Origin: Streptomyces sp. WMMB 322
GTDB taxonomy: Bacteria; Actinomycetota; Actinomycetes; Streptomycetales; Streptomycetaceae
Direction: 5' to 3'
Assembly (NCBI RefSeq): GCF_900090145.1
Contig: NZ_FMHI01000013.1
Location: forward strand, 1 to 64,000
Length of the DNA: 64,000 nucleotides
Part shown: in pieces, positions 33,657 through 41,274 of the stretch
Layout of the letters: each line of letters opens with the position of its first letter
How positions within the stretch are numbered: the stretch's first letter is position 1
Translations under genes and position numbers: made by a program
Notes under the pieces: generated by a model
Databases searched by the model: none
Seen by the model: the letters and a program-made list of their open reading frames with translations, nothing else
What the model was told of the DNA's origin: nothing

Positions 33657-35005
33657 CGACGAGCCAGATGCCGGCTTCCGGCCGCACACCGCGCGCACCC
33701 GGCGAGGCGCTGCCCGCGCGGCTGCTCGACGCCGGCGAGCGGATGGGCGCCGACGAACTGCGCGAGTACCAACTGACCCGGCTCCAGCGGACCTTGCGCA
33801 CCGCCTACAACGAAGTCGAGCTCTACAGAAGGAAGTTCGACGCCGCCGGCGTGCGTCCTGAGGACTGCCGCAGCCTGGAGGACCTCGCCCGCTTTCCGTT
33901 CACCACCAAGGCCGATCTGCGGGAGACGTACCCGTTCGGGATGTTCGCCGTGCCCATGGCGGACGTGCGCCGCATTCACGCCTCCAGCGGCACCACCGGG
34001 CGTCCCACCGTGGTGGGTTACACCGAGAACGACATCTCGATGTGGGCGGACATGGTCGCCCGGTCGATCCGTGCGGCGGGCGGCCGGCCCGGCCACAAGG
34101 TCCATGTCGCCTACGGATACGGCCTGTTCACCGGAGGGCTCGGCGCGCACTACGGAGCGGAACGCGCCGGCTGCACCGTCATCCCCGTCTCCGGGGGCAT
34201 GACCGCCCGGCAGGTGCAGCTCATCCAGGACTTCGAACCCGAGATCATCATGGTCACCCCGTCCTACATGCTCACGCTGCTGGACGAGTTCGAGCGCCAG
34301 GGCGTCGATCCGCGCAGCACCTCGCTCAGGACGGGCATCTTCGGCGCCGAGCCGTGGACGGAGGAGATGCGCGCCGAGATCGAGGAGCGCCTGGGCATCC
34401 ACGCCGTCGACATATACGGCCTGTCCGAGGTGATCGGCCCCGGCGTCGCGCAGGAGTGCGTGGAGACCAAGGACGGACTGCACATCTGGGAGGACCAGTT
34501 CTTCCCGGAGATCGTCGACCCCGTCACCGACGTGCTCCAAGGAGCCGGCGAGGAAGGGGAGTTGGTCTTCACCTCCCTCAACAAGGAGGCCATGCCGGTC
34601 ATCCGCTACCGCACCCGGGACCTGACCCGGCTGCTGCCCGGCACCGCACGCCCCGCCTTCCGCCGCATGGAGAAGGTCACCCGTCGCTGCGACGACATGA
34701 TCATTCTCCGCGGCGTCAACATCTTCCCCAGCCAGGTCGAGGAGATCCTGCTGCGCACCGAGGGGCTCGCACCGCACTTCCAGCTGCGGCTGAGCACCCG
34801 CGGACGCCTCGACCACATGACGGTGCGCGTCGAGTCCCGGCCCGGAACGGCGCCGGAACGGTGCGAGGAGGCGGCGCGGTCCGTCGCCAGGGCAGTCAAG
34901 GACGGGATCGGGCTGAGCGTCGACGTCGAGACCGTCGAGCCGGAGACACTGGAGCGCTCGGTCGGCAAGATCCGCCGCGTCGTCGACGAACGCTCACGGG
35001 GCTGA
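33653..35005 (+). CDS. paaK: Phenylacetate-CoA ligase
   Basis: The 450-residue adenylate-forming enzyme activates phenylacetate to phenylacetyl-CoA, the entry step of aerobic phenylacetate degradation. Visible are the P-loop ASSGTTGRPTVVGYT (about 103-117), the core VDIYGLSEVIGPGVAQEC, the A8 hinge region RYRTRDLTRLLPG followed by RCDDMIILRGVNIFPSQVE, and the C-terminal SVGKIRRVVDER with the catalytic lysine; all are typical of PaaK. It starts in an ATGA overlap with paaI. No other paa gene lies in the window. Confidence 0.94.
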   Translation: MTTSQMPASGRTPRAPGEALPARLLDAGERMGADELREYQLTRLQRTLRTAYNEVELYRRKFDAAGVRPEDCRSLEDLARFPFTTKADLRETYPFGMFAVPMADVRRIHASSGTTGRPTVVGYTENDISMWADMVARSIRAAGGRPGHKVHVAYGYGLFTGGLGAHYGAERAGCTVIPVSGGMTARQVQLIQDFEPEIIMVTPSYMLTLLDEFERQGVDPRSTSLRTGIFGAEPWTEEMRAEIEERLGIHAVDIYGLSEVIGPGVAQECVETKDGLHIWEDQFFPEIVDPVTDVLQGAGEEGELVFTSLNKEAMPVIRYRTRDLTRLLPGTARPAFRRMEKVTRRCDDMIILRGVNIFPSQVEEILLRTEGLAPHFQLRLSTRGRLDHMTVRVESRPGTAPERCEEAARSVARAVKDGIGLSVDVETVEPETLERSVGKIRRVVDERSRG

Positions 35006-35023
35006 GCGGACGGGCCCGAAGGC

Positions 35024-35857
35024 TCACGGTGTGCCTTCGCCGGCGCCGAGGTCGCTGGTCGTGAACTGCGGGTTGGCGATGAGGAATCCGCCGTCGACGG
35101 GATACGACTGCCCCGTGGCGTAGGCCGCGGCGTCGGAGGCCAGCCACGCGACGAGGGAGGCGATCTCGCGCGGGTCGCCCGGGCGGGCCACCGGCAGCGC
35201 CGCGCGGTGCACGGTGTGCACGTCGGCGCCTTCCAGGCCGGACATGCGGGTGGCGATCAGTCCCGGGGCGACGGCGTTCACCGTGACTCCGTGCTCGGCG
35301 AGTTCCAGAGCCATCGACTTCGTCAGCCCGCCCAGACCGTGCTTGGCGGTGTTGTACGCGGCCGACGACGGCAGAGGGGTGTGCTCGTGCACCGAGGTGA
35401 TGTTGATGATGCGGCCGCCCCTTCCCTGACCGATCATGCGGCGGGCGGCCCGCTGGCTCAGCAGGAACGGCCCCTCCAGGTCCACCTGCATCACATGGCG
35501 GAAGTCCTCGAAGGCCATCTCGGTGAAGGGAGCGGCCCGGTTGTCCCCGGCGGCGTTGACGAGCACGTCCAAACCGCCCAGGGCGTCCGCGAATTCGTCG
35601 ATCACGGACTCCGGTCCGGGCAGCCGCGTCAGGTCCAGGTGGCGCACCTGAGCACTCCGCCCGTGGCCGCGCACCTCCTCGGCCGTGCGCTGCGCGTCCG
35701 CCTCGTCCGCGAACCAGGTGACGCCGATGTCGAAGCCGTCCCGCGCCAGTGCCAGGGCCGTGGCCCTGCCGATGCCGGACTCCGACCCGGTGACGACGGC
35801 GACCTTGGCGGCGGGCCCGCCCTGCCCGTGCGGGCTGCCGGTGCGCTCCTGAACCAT
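35024..35857 (-). CDS. SDR-family NAD(P)-dependent oxidoreductase
   Basis: The 277-residue classical short-chain dehydrogenase has the cofactor motif VVTGSESGIGRATAL, NAAG (LVNAAGDNRAAP), the catalytic Ser in INITSVHE, the YNTAK Tyr/Lys dyad, and NAVAPGLIATRM. The last ~30 residues (GQSYPVDGGFLIANPQ) match 3-oxoacyl-ACP reductase or glucose-dehydrogenase-like SDRs. Substrate unknown. The ATG preceded by GAGGAG is chosen over longer in-frame alternatives. Convergent with paaK (18 bp between stops). Confidence 0.88.
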   Translation of the reverse strand: MVQERTGSPHGQGGPAAKVAVVTGSESGIGRATALALARDGFDIGVTWFADEADAQRTAEEVRGHGRSAQVRHLDLTRLPGPESVIDEFADALGGLDVLVNAAGDNRAAPFTEMAFEDFRHVMQVDLEGPFLLSQRAARRMIGQGRGGRIINITSVHEHTPLPSSAAYNTAKHGLGGLTKSMALELAEHGVTVNAVAPGLIATRMSGLEGADVHTVHRAALPVARPGDPREIASLVAWLASDAAAYATGQSYPVDGGFLIANPQFTTSDLGAGEGTP

Positions 35858-36067
35858 GGTGATGCTGCTCCTCGGGTGTGCGGGGGCGCGGGTGCGACTC
35901 CGGCGTCGTGGCCGGTGGTTCAAGGGTGCCCACTGACCCGGCGGTGAGCCATCGGCACGCCGTCCGGGGCACTCGGCGGACACCGCGGAAGCGAACCCGG
36001 GATGAGATTCACGGAAGCGGGGAACGGAACGCCCGCCCGGCCCGGCGCCTGCGGAGCACAGGCGCCG

Positions 36068-36763
36068 TCAGGCCGCCGCCTCCAGACGCAGCAGCGTCGA
36101 CTTGGCCTCCGGCCCGCCGGCGTAGCCGCCCGCGGAACCGTCCGAACGGACCACCCGGTGACAGGGGATGACGACCGGCAGCGGATTGGTCGCGCACGCG
36201 GTGCCGACGGCGCGGACCGCCCGCGGGCTGCCCGCCGCGGCCGCCACCTGTGCGTAGCTCTCGGTGCGGCCGTAGCCGATGCCTGGCAGATGCGTGATCA
36301 CCTCACGCCGGAATCCCTTCGTCAGCCGCAGGTCCAGGGCGAGTTCGAAGCGGGTGCGCCGCCCGTCGAAGTACTCCTCGATCTGCCGCACGGCCTGCGC
36401 CAGGCGGCCGGGCGCCCGCAGCACACGCGGGCTCACCCGCTCGGCGAGGTCCGCCAGCGCGGCGTCGTGGCCCTGCACGTCGTACGCGACGCGGATCAGG
36501 CCCTCCTCCGTGGCGGCGAGCAGCAGGGAACCGACGGGGGTCTCCATGGTGCTGTAGGCGACGTCCAGGAGCCGGTCGCGCTCCGCGCGGTCCACCAGAC
36601 GGGAGTGGAGGCGCTCCTGGGCCGCCGCTCCGGCGTCGACCGCGTCGCCGAGCATTCGGACGAGGCCGCCGTCGCCGGGGGCGGCGGTGCCGGAGGTGCC
36701 GGACGCGGTGGACGCGTCGAGTGCGCCAGTCGTGCCCGGCGCCGGGTCCGCGGGAGTCGTCAT
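36068..36763 (-). CDS. ogt: Methylated-DNA-protein-cysteine methyltransferase (Ogt-type), downstream of the sigma factor
   Basis: The 231-residue protein has a ~45-residue disordered N-terminus, a helical ribonuclease-like domain (TPVGSLLLAATEEGLIRVAYD), and the DNA-repair domain. The latter has helix-turn-helix IGYGRTESYAQVAAAAGSPRA, the Asn hinge ACATNPLPVVIPCHRVV with acceptor Cys in PCHR, and GGYAGGPEAKSTLLRLE. It removes O6-alkyl groups from guanine by suicide transfer. The ATG overlaps the sigma-factor stop as ATGA, so it is coupled to that gene. A second ogt gene lies upstream of the sigma factor. Confidence 0.92.
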   Translation of the reverse strand: MTTPADPAPGTTGALDASTASGTSGTAAPGDGGLVRMLGDAVDAGAAAQERLHSRLVDRAERDRLLDVAYSTMETPVGSLLLAATEEGLIRVAYDVQGHDAALADLAERVSPRVLRAPGRLAQAVRQIEEYFDGRRTRFELALDLRLTKGFRREVITHLPGIGYGRTESYAQVAAAAGSPRAVRAVGTACATNPLPVVIPCHRVVRSDGSAGGYAGGPEAKSTLLRLEAAA

Positions 36764-37284
36764 CGCTTCTCGCCTCTCTCCTCCGTACGGCGTGAACAGC
36801 TTCTGCGCAGGGATTTGATGCCGTCGGCCGCGGCCCTGCGTGCCGCATCGGTGCTGCCGCCGGTGATGGCGGCGATCTCCCGGTAGGGCAGACCGGCCAG
36901 ATAGTGGTACGCGACCGCGGCGCGCTGGCGCTGCGGCAGCGCCTTCAGCGCGTCCCACAACTCCGTCTCGCGCTCCCACTCCTGCACCTCGTCCGCGCCC
37001 CCGGTCGCGGAAGCCGTCCCGGGCTCGGGGACCTCTGCGACGGCGACGGGACGGCGTGAGCCGGCCCTCGCCACGTCGATGGCCTTGCGGTGGGCGATGG
37101 TGACCAGCCACGCCTCGACGCGGGCGTCCTCCGGCAGCCGCGGATACGCCTTCAGCGCCGCCAGGAACGTCTCCGACCAGGCGTCCTCCGCGTCCACCGG
37201 TCCGAGGACGGCCCGGCACACCCGCAGCACCATGGGCCCGTACTCGGTGACGATCTGCTCGAAAGGTCTCAAGGTCACTCTCAC
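36760..37284 (-). CDS. ECF-type RNA polymerase sigma factor
   Basis: The 174-residue protein has sigma region 2 (VTEYGPMVLRVCRAVLGP, AEDAWSETFLAALKAYPRL, AWLVTIAHRKAIDVAR) and region 4 (LPQRQRAAVAYHYLAGLPYREIAA in two stretches, then STDAARRAAADGIKSLRR). No anti-sigma gene is adjacent; the partner is instead an Ogt methyltransferase gene coupled through an ATGA overlap. GTG start; a second GTG two codons later is possible. Control of a DNA-alkylation response by this sigma factor is an inference from gene order. Confidence 0.88.
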   Translation of the reverse strand: MRVTLRPFEQIVTEYGPMVLRVCRAVLGPVDAEDAWSETFLAALKAYPRLPEDARVEAWLVTIAHRKAIDVARAGSRRPVAVAEVPEPGTASATGGADEVQEWERETELWDALKALPQRQRAAVAYHYLAGLPYREIAAITGGSTDAARRAAADGIKSLRRSCSRRTEERGEKR

Positions 37285-37342
37285 ACCCCGTAGGCGGTTC
37301 GCGGCCCCGGCTCCTGCCGGGGGAGGCCGGGAGGGCAGGCCC

Positions 37343-37894
37343 TCAGAAGAGCCGCGCCGTCCGCGTGACCGACGCCGCCCCCTCCAGCTCCAGCAGCAGC
37401 CGTTTGCGCTCCAGGCCGCCCGCGTAACCCGTCAGGGCGCCGTCGGCACCGACGACGCGGTGGCAGGGCACGATCACCGAGAGCGGATTGCGGCCGTTGG
37501 CGGCACCGACGGCCTGTGCGAGCCTCCGGTCGCCCAGCTCACGGGCCAGCACACCGTACGAGCGCGTCTCGCCGTAGGGGATCTCCTTCAGCAGGCCCCA
37601 CACCCGCTGCTGGAAGGGCTCTCCGCGCGGTGCGAGGGGAAGGTCGAAGCGCCGCCGTTCGCCCGCGAAGTACTCCTCGAGCTGCCGCAGCGCCTCGTCG
37701 AAGCCCTCCGCGTCGCGCCGTCCCAGCCGCTCGGGGGACGGGCCGCGCAGATGGTTCTCGAAGTAGACACCGGTCAGTGCCTCGCCGTCGGCGACGAGCG
37801 TGAGCGGACCCAGCGGCGAGCTGGCAACGGTGTGCCTGACGTTCCCCGTGCCGGTCGTGCCGCCCGCGTGCCCGGCGCGTGTCTGTGCTGTCAT
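37343..37894 (-). CDS. ogt: Methylated-DNA-protein-cysteine methyltransferase (Ogt-type), upstream copy
   Basis: This is a 183-residue Ogt/MGMT with N-terminal domain (SSPLGPLTLVADGEALTGVYF), the FQQRVWGLLKEIPYGETRSYG helix-turn-helix entry (split here at RVW), NGRNPLSVIVPCHRVVGADG with acceptor Cys, and GGLERKRLLLELE. Size and motifs are canonical. GGGAGCGG precedes the ATG. It lies 58 bp upstream of the sigma-factor gene on the same strand. Its sequence differs clearly from the other copy, so the two are diverged paralogues, not a recent duplication. Confidence 0.92.
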   Translation of the reverse strand: MTAQTRAGHAGGTTGTGNVRHTVASSPLGPLTLVADGEALTGVYFENHLRGPSPERLGRRDAEGFDEALRQLEEYFAGERRRFDLPLAPRGEPFQQRVWGLLKEIPYGETRSYGVLARELGDRRLAQAVGAANGRNPLSVIVPCHRVVGADGALTGYAGGLERKRLLLELEGAASVTRTARLF

Positions 37895-38059
37895 CGTCCC
37901 GCTCCCTTCCGTGCGTGGCCGATTCTTCCGGTCCACACGAGGAAGACGTCGCGGGAGCCCCGGACGTGAGACCGGGACGGCGGAAAATTCCCGTACCCGA
38001 GAATCTCGTGACCGGTCCGGGGCGCCGCCGCGGTCAGGCCCCCTCCGGCACCGGGCCGC

Positions 38060-38791
38060 TCAGGCGGTCCCTTCCTCCGCCGCCACCTGCTTCAGCGTGC
38101 GCCTGGTGCGCGCCGAGCGCGCCCGGAGCGGATCGGGGGTGCCGCCGTCGTGCGCCGCACGGGCGTCGGCCTCCTTCACCAGCAGCCACGCCTCACGGCC
38201 CTCGTCCCCGCCGCCGCGGAAGCGCGTGAGCGCGTAACCGCCGCGCAGCTTCCTGCCCTCCAGCCAGAACGTCGCGTGACCGTGCCGGAGGGCCTCCGCG
38301 AAGTTCTCCGAGAGCGGCCGGTAGGTGCCCTCGTCCCAGATGATGACGGTGCCCGCTCCGTACTCTCCGGTCGGGACGACACCCTCGAAGTCCCGGTACT
38401 CCAGCGGGTGATCCTCCGTCGGCATCGCCAGGCGCTTCTCGCGCGGGTCGGGCGAGGGGCCCTTCGGGACCGACCAGGACTTCAGCACTCCCTCCACCTC
38501 CAGGCGGAAGTCGAAATGCATGGTGCTCGCGTCGTGGATCTGCACGACGAAGCCGCCGCCGCCCCCCGACGGTTCGGTGCCGGCGCCGCGGGGTTCGCCC
38601 GTCGTGGCGAAGTGACGCTTCTCCCGGTAGCGCCTGAGCGGATCCGGCCCGCCGCTCGCGCCCCTCTTCCCGGCCTGCCCGCCCTTGCCCGCCGCCGTGC
38701 TCCCGCCGCCCCGCGCAGCGTTCTTCCCGGTACCGGAGCCCTTCGTCCTGGTCCTGGCGTCCTTCGTGCTCTTCCTGGGCTTCCCGCTCAC
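38060..38791 (-). CDS. LigD-type DNA 3'-phosphoesterase (DNA polymerase/ligase N-terminal) domain protein
   Basis: The 243-residue protein has a basic low-complexity N-terminus (KPRKSTKDARTRTKGSGTGK...) and the PE domain of bacterial NHEJ ligase LigD: FVVQIHDASTMHFDFRLEVEG (in segments), LKSWSVPKGPSPDPREKRLA, TEDHPLEYRDFEGVVPTGEYG, VIIWDEGTY. The conserved H.....H.D.R metal/phosphate site is intact. The enzyme trims 3'-phosphates and ribonucleotides at DNA ends. Here it is a stand-alone protein without the ligase or polymerase modules. The GTG following AGGAAGGAG is chosen. It lies upstream of the Ogt/sigma/Ogt genes on the same strand. Confidence 0.88.
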   Translation of the reverse strand: MSGKPRKSTKDARTRTKGSGTGKNAARGGGSTAAGKGGQAGKRGASGGPDPLRRYREKRHFATTGEPRGAGTEPSGGGGGFVVQIHDASTMHFDFRLEVEGVLKSWSVPKGPSPDPREKRLAMPTEDHPLEYRDFEGVVPTGEYGAGTVIIWDEGTYRPLSENFAEALRHGHATFWLEGRKLRGGYALTRFRGGGDEGREAWLLVKEADARAAHDGGTPDPLRARSARTRRTLKQVAAEEGTA

Positions 38792-38986
38792 CGCGGCTCC
38801 TTCCTGCGGACGGACACCGCGCACGGGTGCCCACCACGGCGGAAACAGGCCCGTTCGCGCCTCCGGGAAGATCGCCGCCGCCCGAAGCGCTGTTGTGAAC
38901 GGCGTGATTGCGGGTACATCCGCCGTCCGAAGGAGTCACCGCACGCGCGCAGCACGAGCGACGCGAACGGAAGGGAAACAACCACC

Positions 38987-39811
38987 GTGAAATTCGGCGT
39001 ATCGACCTTCATCACCGATCAGGGAATCGCCCCCGCCGCCCTCGGCCGCGCCGTCGAGGAACGCGGGTTCGACTCGCTGCTCATCGCCGAACACACCCAC
39101 ATCCCCGTGGAGCGCCGCTCGCCCTATCCCGGGGGCGGCGACCTGCCGGAGATCTACTACCGCACCCTCGACCCCTTCGTCGCGCTGAGCGCGGCGGCGG
39201 CGGTCACCGACCGGCTGCTGCTGGGCACCGGCATCGCGCTGATCGCGCAGCGGGACCCCATCATCACGGCGAAGGAAGTGGCGTCGCTGGACCTGGTCTC
39301 AGCGGGGCGGGCGGTCTTCGGCGTCGGCGTCGGCTGGAACCGCGAGGAGATGGAGAACCACGGGACCGACCCGTCGACTCGGGGCCGCCTCGCCGACGAG
39401 CGGCTGCGCGCGATCCGTGAGCTGTGGACGGCCGAAAAGGCCGAATTCCACGGCGAGTTCGTTGACTTCGACCCCGTGTGGTCGTATCCGAAGCCCGTGC
39501 AGAAGCCGCACCCGCCCGTCTACGTCGGCGGAGGGGAGGGCGCCTTCGACCGGATCGCCGCCCTGGGAGACGCGTGGCTCGCGAACCGCGTCTCGCCCGA
39601 GGAACTCGGCCCGCAGATCCAGCGGATGCGCGCGAAGGCCGGCCGGGAGGTCCCGGTGACGGTGTACGGCGCGGCTGACGACCCGGCGACGGTCGAGGGA
39701 TACGCGAACGCGGGCGTGGAGCGGCTGCTGCTGTATCTGCCGACGCGTCCGGAAGGGGAGTCGCTCGAGGTGCTCGACCGGCTCGCGGCCCTCGCCGGAC
39801 GATTCGGCTGA
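38987..39811 (+). CDS. LLM-class F420-dependent oxidoreductase (TIGR03619-like)
   Basis: The 274-residue protein has a luciferase-like TIM-barrel fold: FGVSTFITDQGIAPAALGRA, RGFDSLLIAEHTHIPVERRS, LLLGTGIALIAQRDPIITAK, GRAVFGVGVGWNREEMENHG, and the C-terminal PPVYVGGGEGAFDRIAALGD. These are hallmarks of coenzyme F420-dependent LLM oxidoreductases abundant in actinomycetes. The substrate is not predictable. GTG start after AAGGGAAA. A pyridoxamine-oxidase-like F420 protein follows within 14 nt, probably in the same operon. Confidence 0.88.
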   Translation: MKFGVSTFITDQGIAPAALGRAVEERGFDSLLIAEHTHIPVERRSPYPGGGDLPEIYYRTLDPFVALSAAAAVTDRLLLGTGIALIAQRDPIITAKEVASLDLVSAGRAVFGVGVGWNREEMENHGTDPSTRGRLADERLRAIRELWTAEKAEFHGEFVDFDPVWSYPKPVQKPHPPVYVGGGEGAFDRIAALGDAWLANRVSPEELGPQIQRMRAKAGREVPVTVYGAADDPATVEGYANAGVERLLLYLPTRPEGESLEVLDRLAALAGRFG

Positions 39812-39824
39812 GGGGCCGCGCGGC

Positions 39825-40256
39825 ATGCCGGACATGACGGGTGACGAGGCGCGCGAACGCTTCGCCCAGGCACGGTCGGCCGTCCTGGCCACCGCCGACG
39901 CGGGCGGGCGTCCGCACCTCGTCCCCGTCACCTTCGCCATGACGGGAGACGTCGTCGTCTTCGCCGTCGACCACAAGCCGAAGCGGTCCCACCGGCTGAA
40001 GCGCCTCGCCAACATCCGGTCCAATCCCGCCGTTTCACTCCTCGTCGATTCATACGGCGAGGACTGGGAGCGGCTGTGGTGGGCGCGGGCCGACGGCAAG
40101 GGGCGCGTCCTGCCGCCCGCCGGGGGTTCACCGGCGTCCTCCGCGTACGCGGAGCTGCTCGCGCAGAGGTACGTGCGCCAGTACGGGCCCGCACCGCCGC
40201 AGGGGCCGGTCGTGGAGATCGCCGTCGAACGCTGGACGGGCTGGCGGGCCCGCTGA
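39825..40256 (+). CDS. PPOX-class F420-dependent oxidoreductase (TIGR03668-like)
   Basis: The 143-residue split-barrel flavin-like protein has the motifs ARSAVLATADAGGRPHLVPV, VVFAVDHKPKRSHRLKRLANI and VSLLVDSYGEDWERLWWARADG. This pattern, including the HKPK stretch, is the TIGR03668 subgroup of F420-binding PPOX proteins. It is presumably an F420H2-dependent reductase of unknown substrate. It starts 14 nt after the LLM-type F420 enzyme. Confidence 0.87.
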   Translation: MPDMTGDEARERFAQARSAVLATADAGGRPHLVPVTFAMTGDVVVFAVDHKPKRSHRLKRLANIRSNPAVSLLVDSYGEDWERLWWARADGKGRVLPPAGGSPASSAYAELLAQRYVRQYGPAPPQGPVVEIAVERWTGWRAR

Positions 40257-40333
40257 AGCGGCCTCCCGGGAGGGGAGTTCCGTCTGCCGGACCCGCCGCT
40301 TCCCCAGTTCGGTGAACGTGCAACCATCCGCTC

Positions 40334-41248
40334 ATGGCGACAGTGAGCGAACTCCTCCCCAGTGACGCCGTGCTGCTGGACGCCGAGGCGGAGGACTGGC
40401 GCGCGGCCGTGCGGCTCGCCGGCGAGCTGATGGCACGGACGGGGACAGGCACCGCCGACTACACCGCGGAGATGATCCGGAACGTCGAGGAGAACGGCCC
40501 GTACATCGTCATCGCACCCGGCTTCGCGCTCGCGCACGCCCGTCCGTCACCCGCGGTGCTGAGAACCGGGATGTCATGGGTGCGGCTCGCCGGACCCGTG
40601 GAGTTCGGGCACGAGTCCAACGACCCCGTGGAGCTGGTCGTCGGACTCGCCGCCGAGGACCAGGACGCCCACCGGGCAGCGCTGGCCGGGCTGGCGAGAC
40701 TCCTGGCCGACCCGGCGACCGCGCGGGCCCTGAAGGAGGCCGCCACACCGGACGCGCTGCTGGCCGTGCTCGCCGGCCGGCCAGGTGATGCCGGCTCAGA
40801 GACCGGGACTTCCGAGAACGGCAGTTCCGAGACCGGCAGCTCCGAGGCCGGGAGTTCCGAGACCGGGAGTTCCGAGACCGGCAGCTCCGAGACCGGCAGC
40901 CGCGTGGGCGAGGAGGACGCGGGGGGCGCCGGCACGACGGCACGGCGGAGCGGCGCGGCCGGCGTGCACAAGATCCTCACGGTGTGCGGCAACGGGCTCG
41001 GCACGAGCCTGTTCCTGAAGAACACCCTGGAGCAGGTGCTCCAGCACTGGGGCTGGAGCACCCACGTGACCGTCGAGGCGACCGACACCGTCTCGGCGAA
41101 GGGCAAGGCGTCCGAGGCCGTCGCCGTCTTCACCTCACGCGAGATCGCCTCGGCCCTGGCGGGCATCAGCGTCCCCGTCCGGATCATCGAGGACTTCACC
41201 AGCACCGCCGAGGTCGACGGTGCTCTCCGCGACACCTACGACGTCTGA
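40334..41248 (+). CDS. PTS IIA-IIB fusion, ascorbate/mannitol-type
   Basis: The 304-residue protein comprises an EIIA domain (about 1-150) of the fructose/mannitol/ascorbate class with active-site His68 in PGFALAHARPS, a Ser/Glu/Thr/Gly linker (154-190), and an EIIB domain (about 211-304) of the lactose/ascorbate class with the phosphocysteine Cys218 in ILTVCGNGLGTSLF. Phosphate passes HPr to His68 to Cys218 to sugar. The linker is seven consecutive pentapeptides of SETGS type encoded by 15-bp repeats. It precedes the IIC gene by 26 nt. No regulator or catabolic enzyme is adjacent, so the sugar is unproven; L-ascorbate is the family default. Confidence 0.86.
   Translation: MATVSELLPSDAVLLDAEAEDWRAAVRLAGELMARTGTGTADYTAEMIRNVEENGPYIVIAPGFALAHARPSPAVLRTGMSWVRLAGPVEFGHESNDPVELVVGLAAEDQDAHRAALAGLARLLADPATARALKEAATPDALLAVLAGRPGDAGSETGTSENGSSETGSSEAGSSETGSSETGSSETGSRVGEEDAGGAGTTARRSGAAGVHKILTVCGNGLGTSLFLKNTLEQVLQHWGWSTHVTVEATDTVSAKGKASEAVAVFTSREIASALAGISVPVRIIEDFTSTAEVDGALRDTYDV
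40793..40903 (+). repeat. 15-bp tandem repeats encoding a (SETGS)n linker
   Basis: Seven near-identical 15-bp units (variants of TCCGAGACCGGCAGT) encode the pentapeptides SETGT, SENGS, SETGS, SEAGS, SETGS, SETGS, SETGS between the IIA and IIB domains. The unit is a whole number of codons, so copy-number change would alter linker length without breaking the frame. Confidence 0.85.
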
Positions 41249-41274
41249 CGACGGGAAGGGAGCAGGCGGCACCC

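Noticed and set aside
36068..37894. The two ogt genes considered as a recent tandem duplication
   Set aside because: They differ in length, N-terminal extension and most residues outside the PCHRV and HTH motifs, so they are old paralogues.
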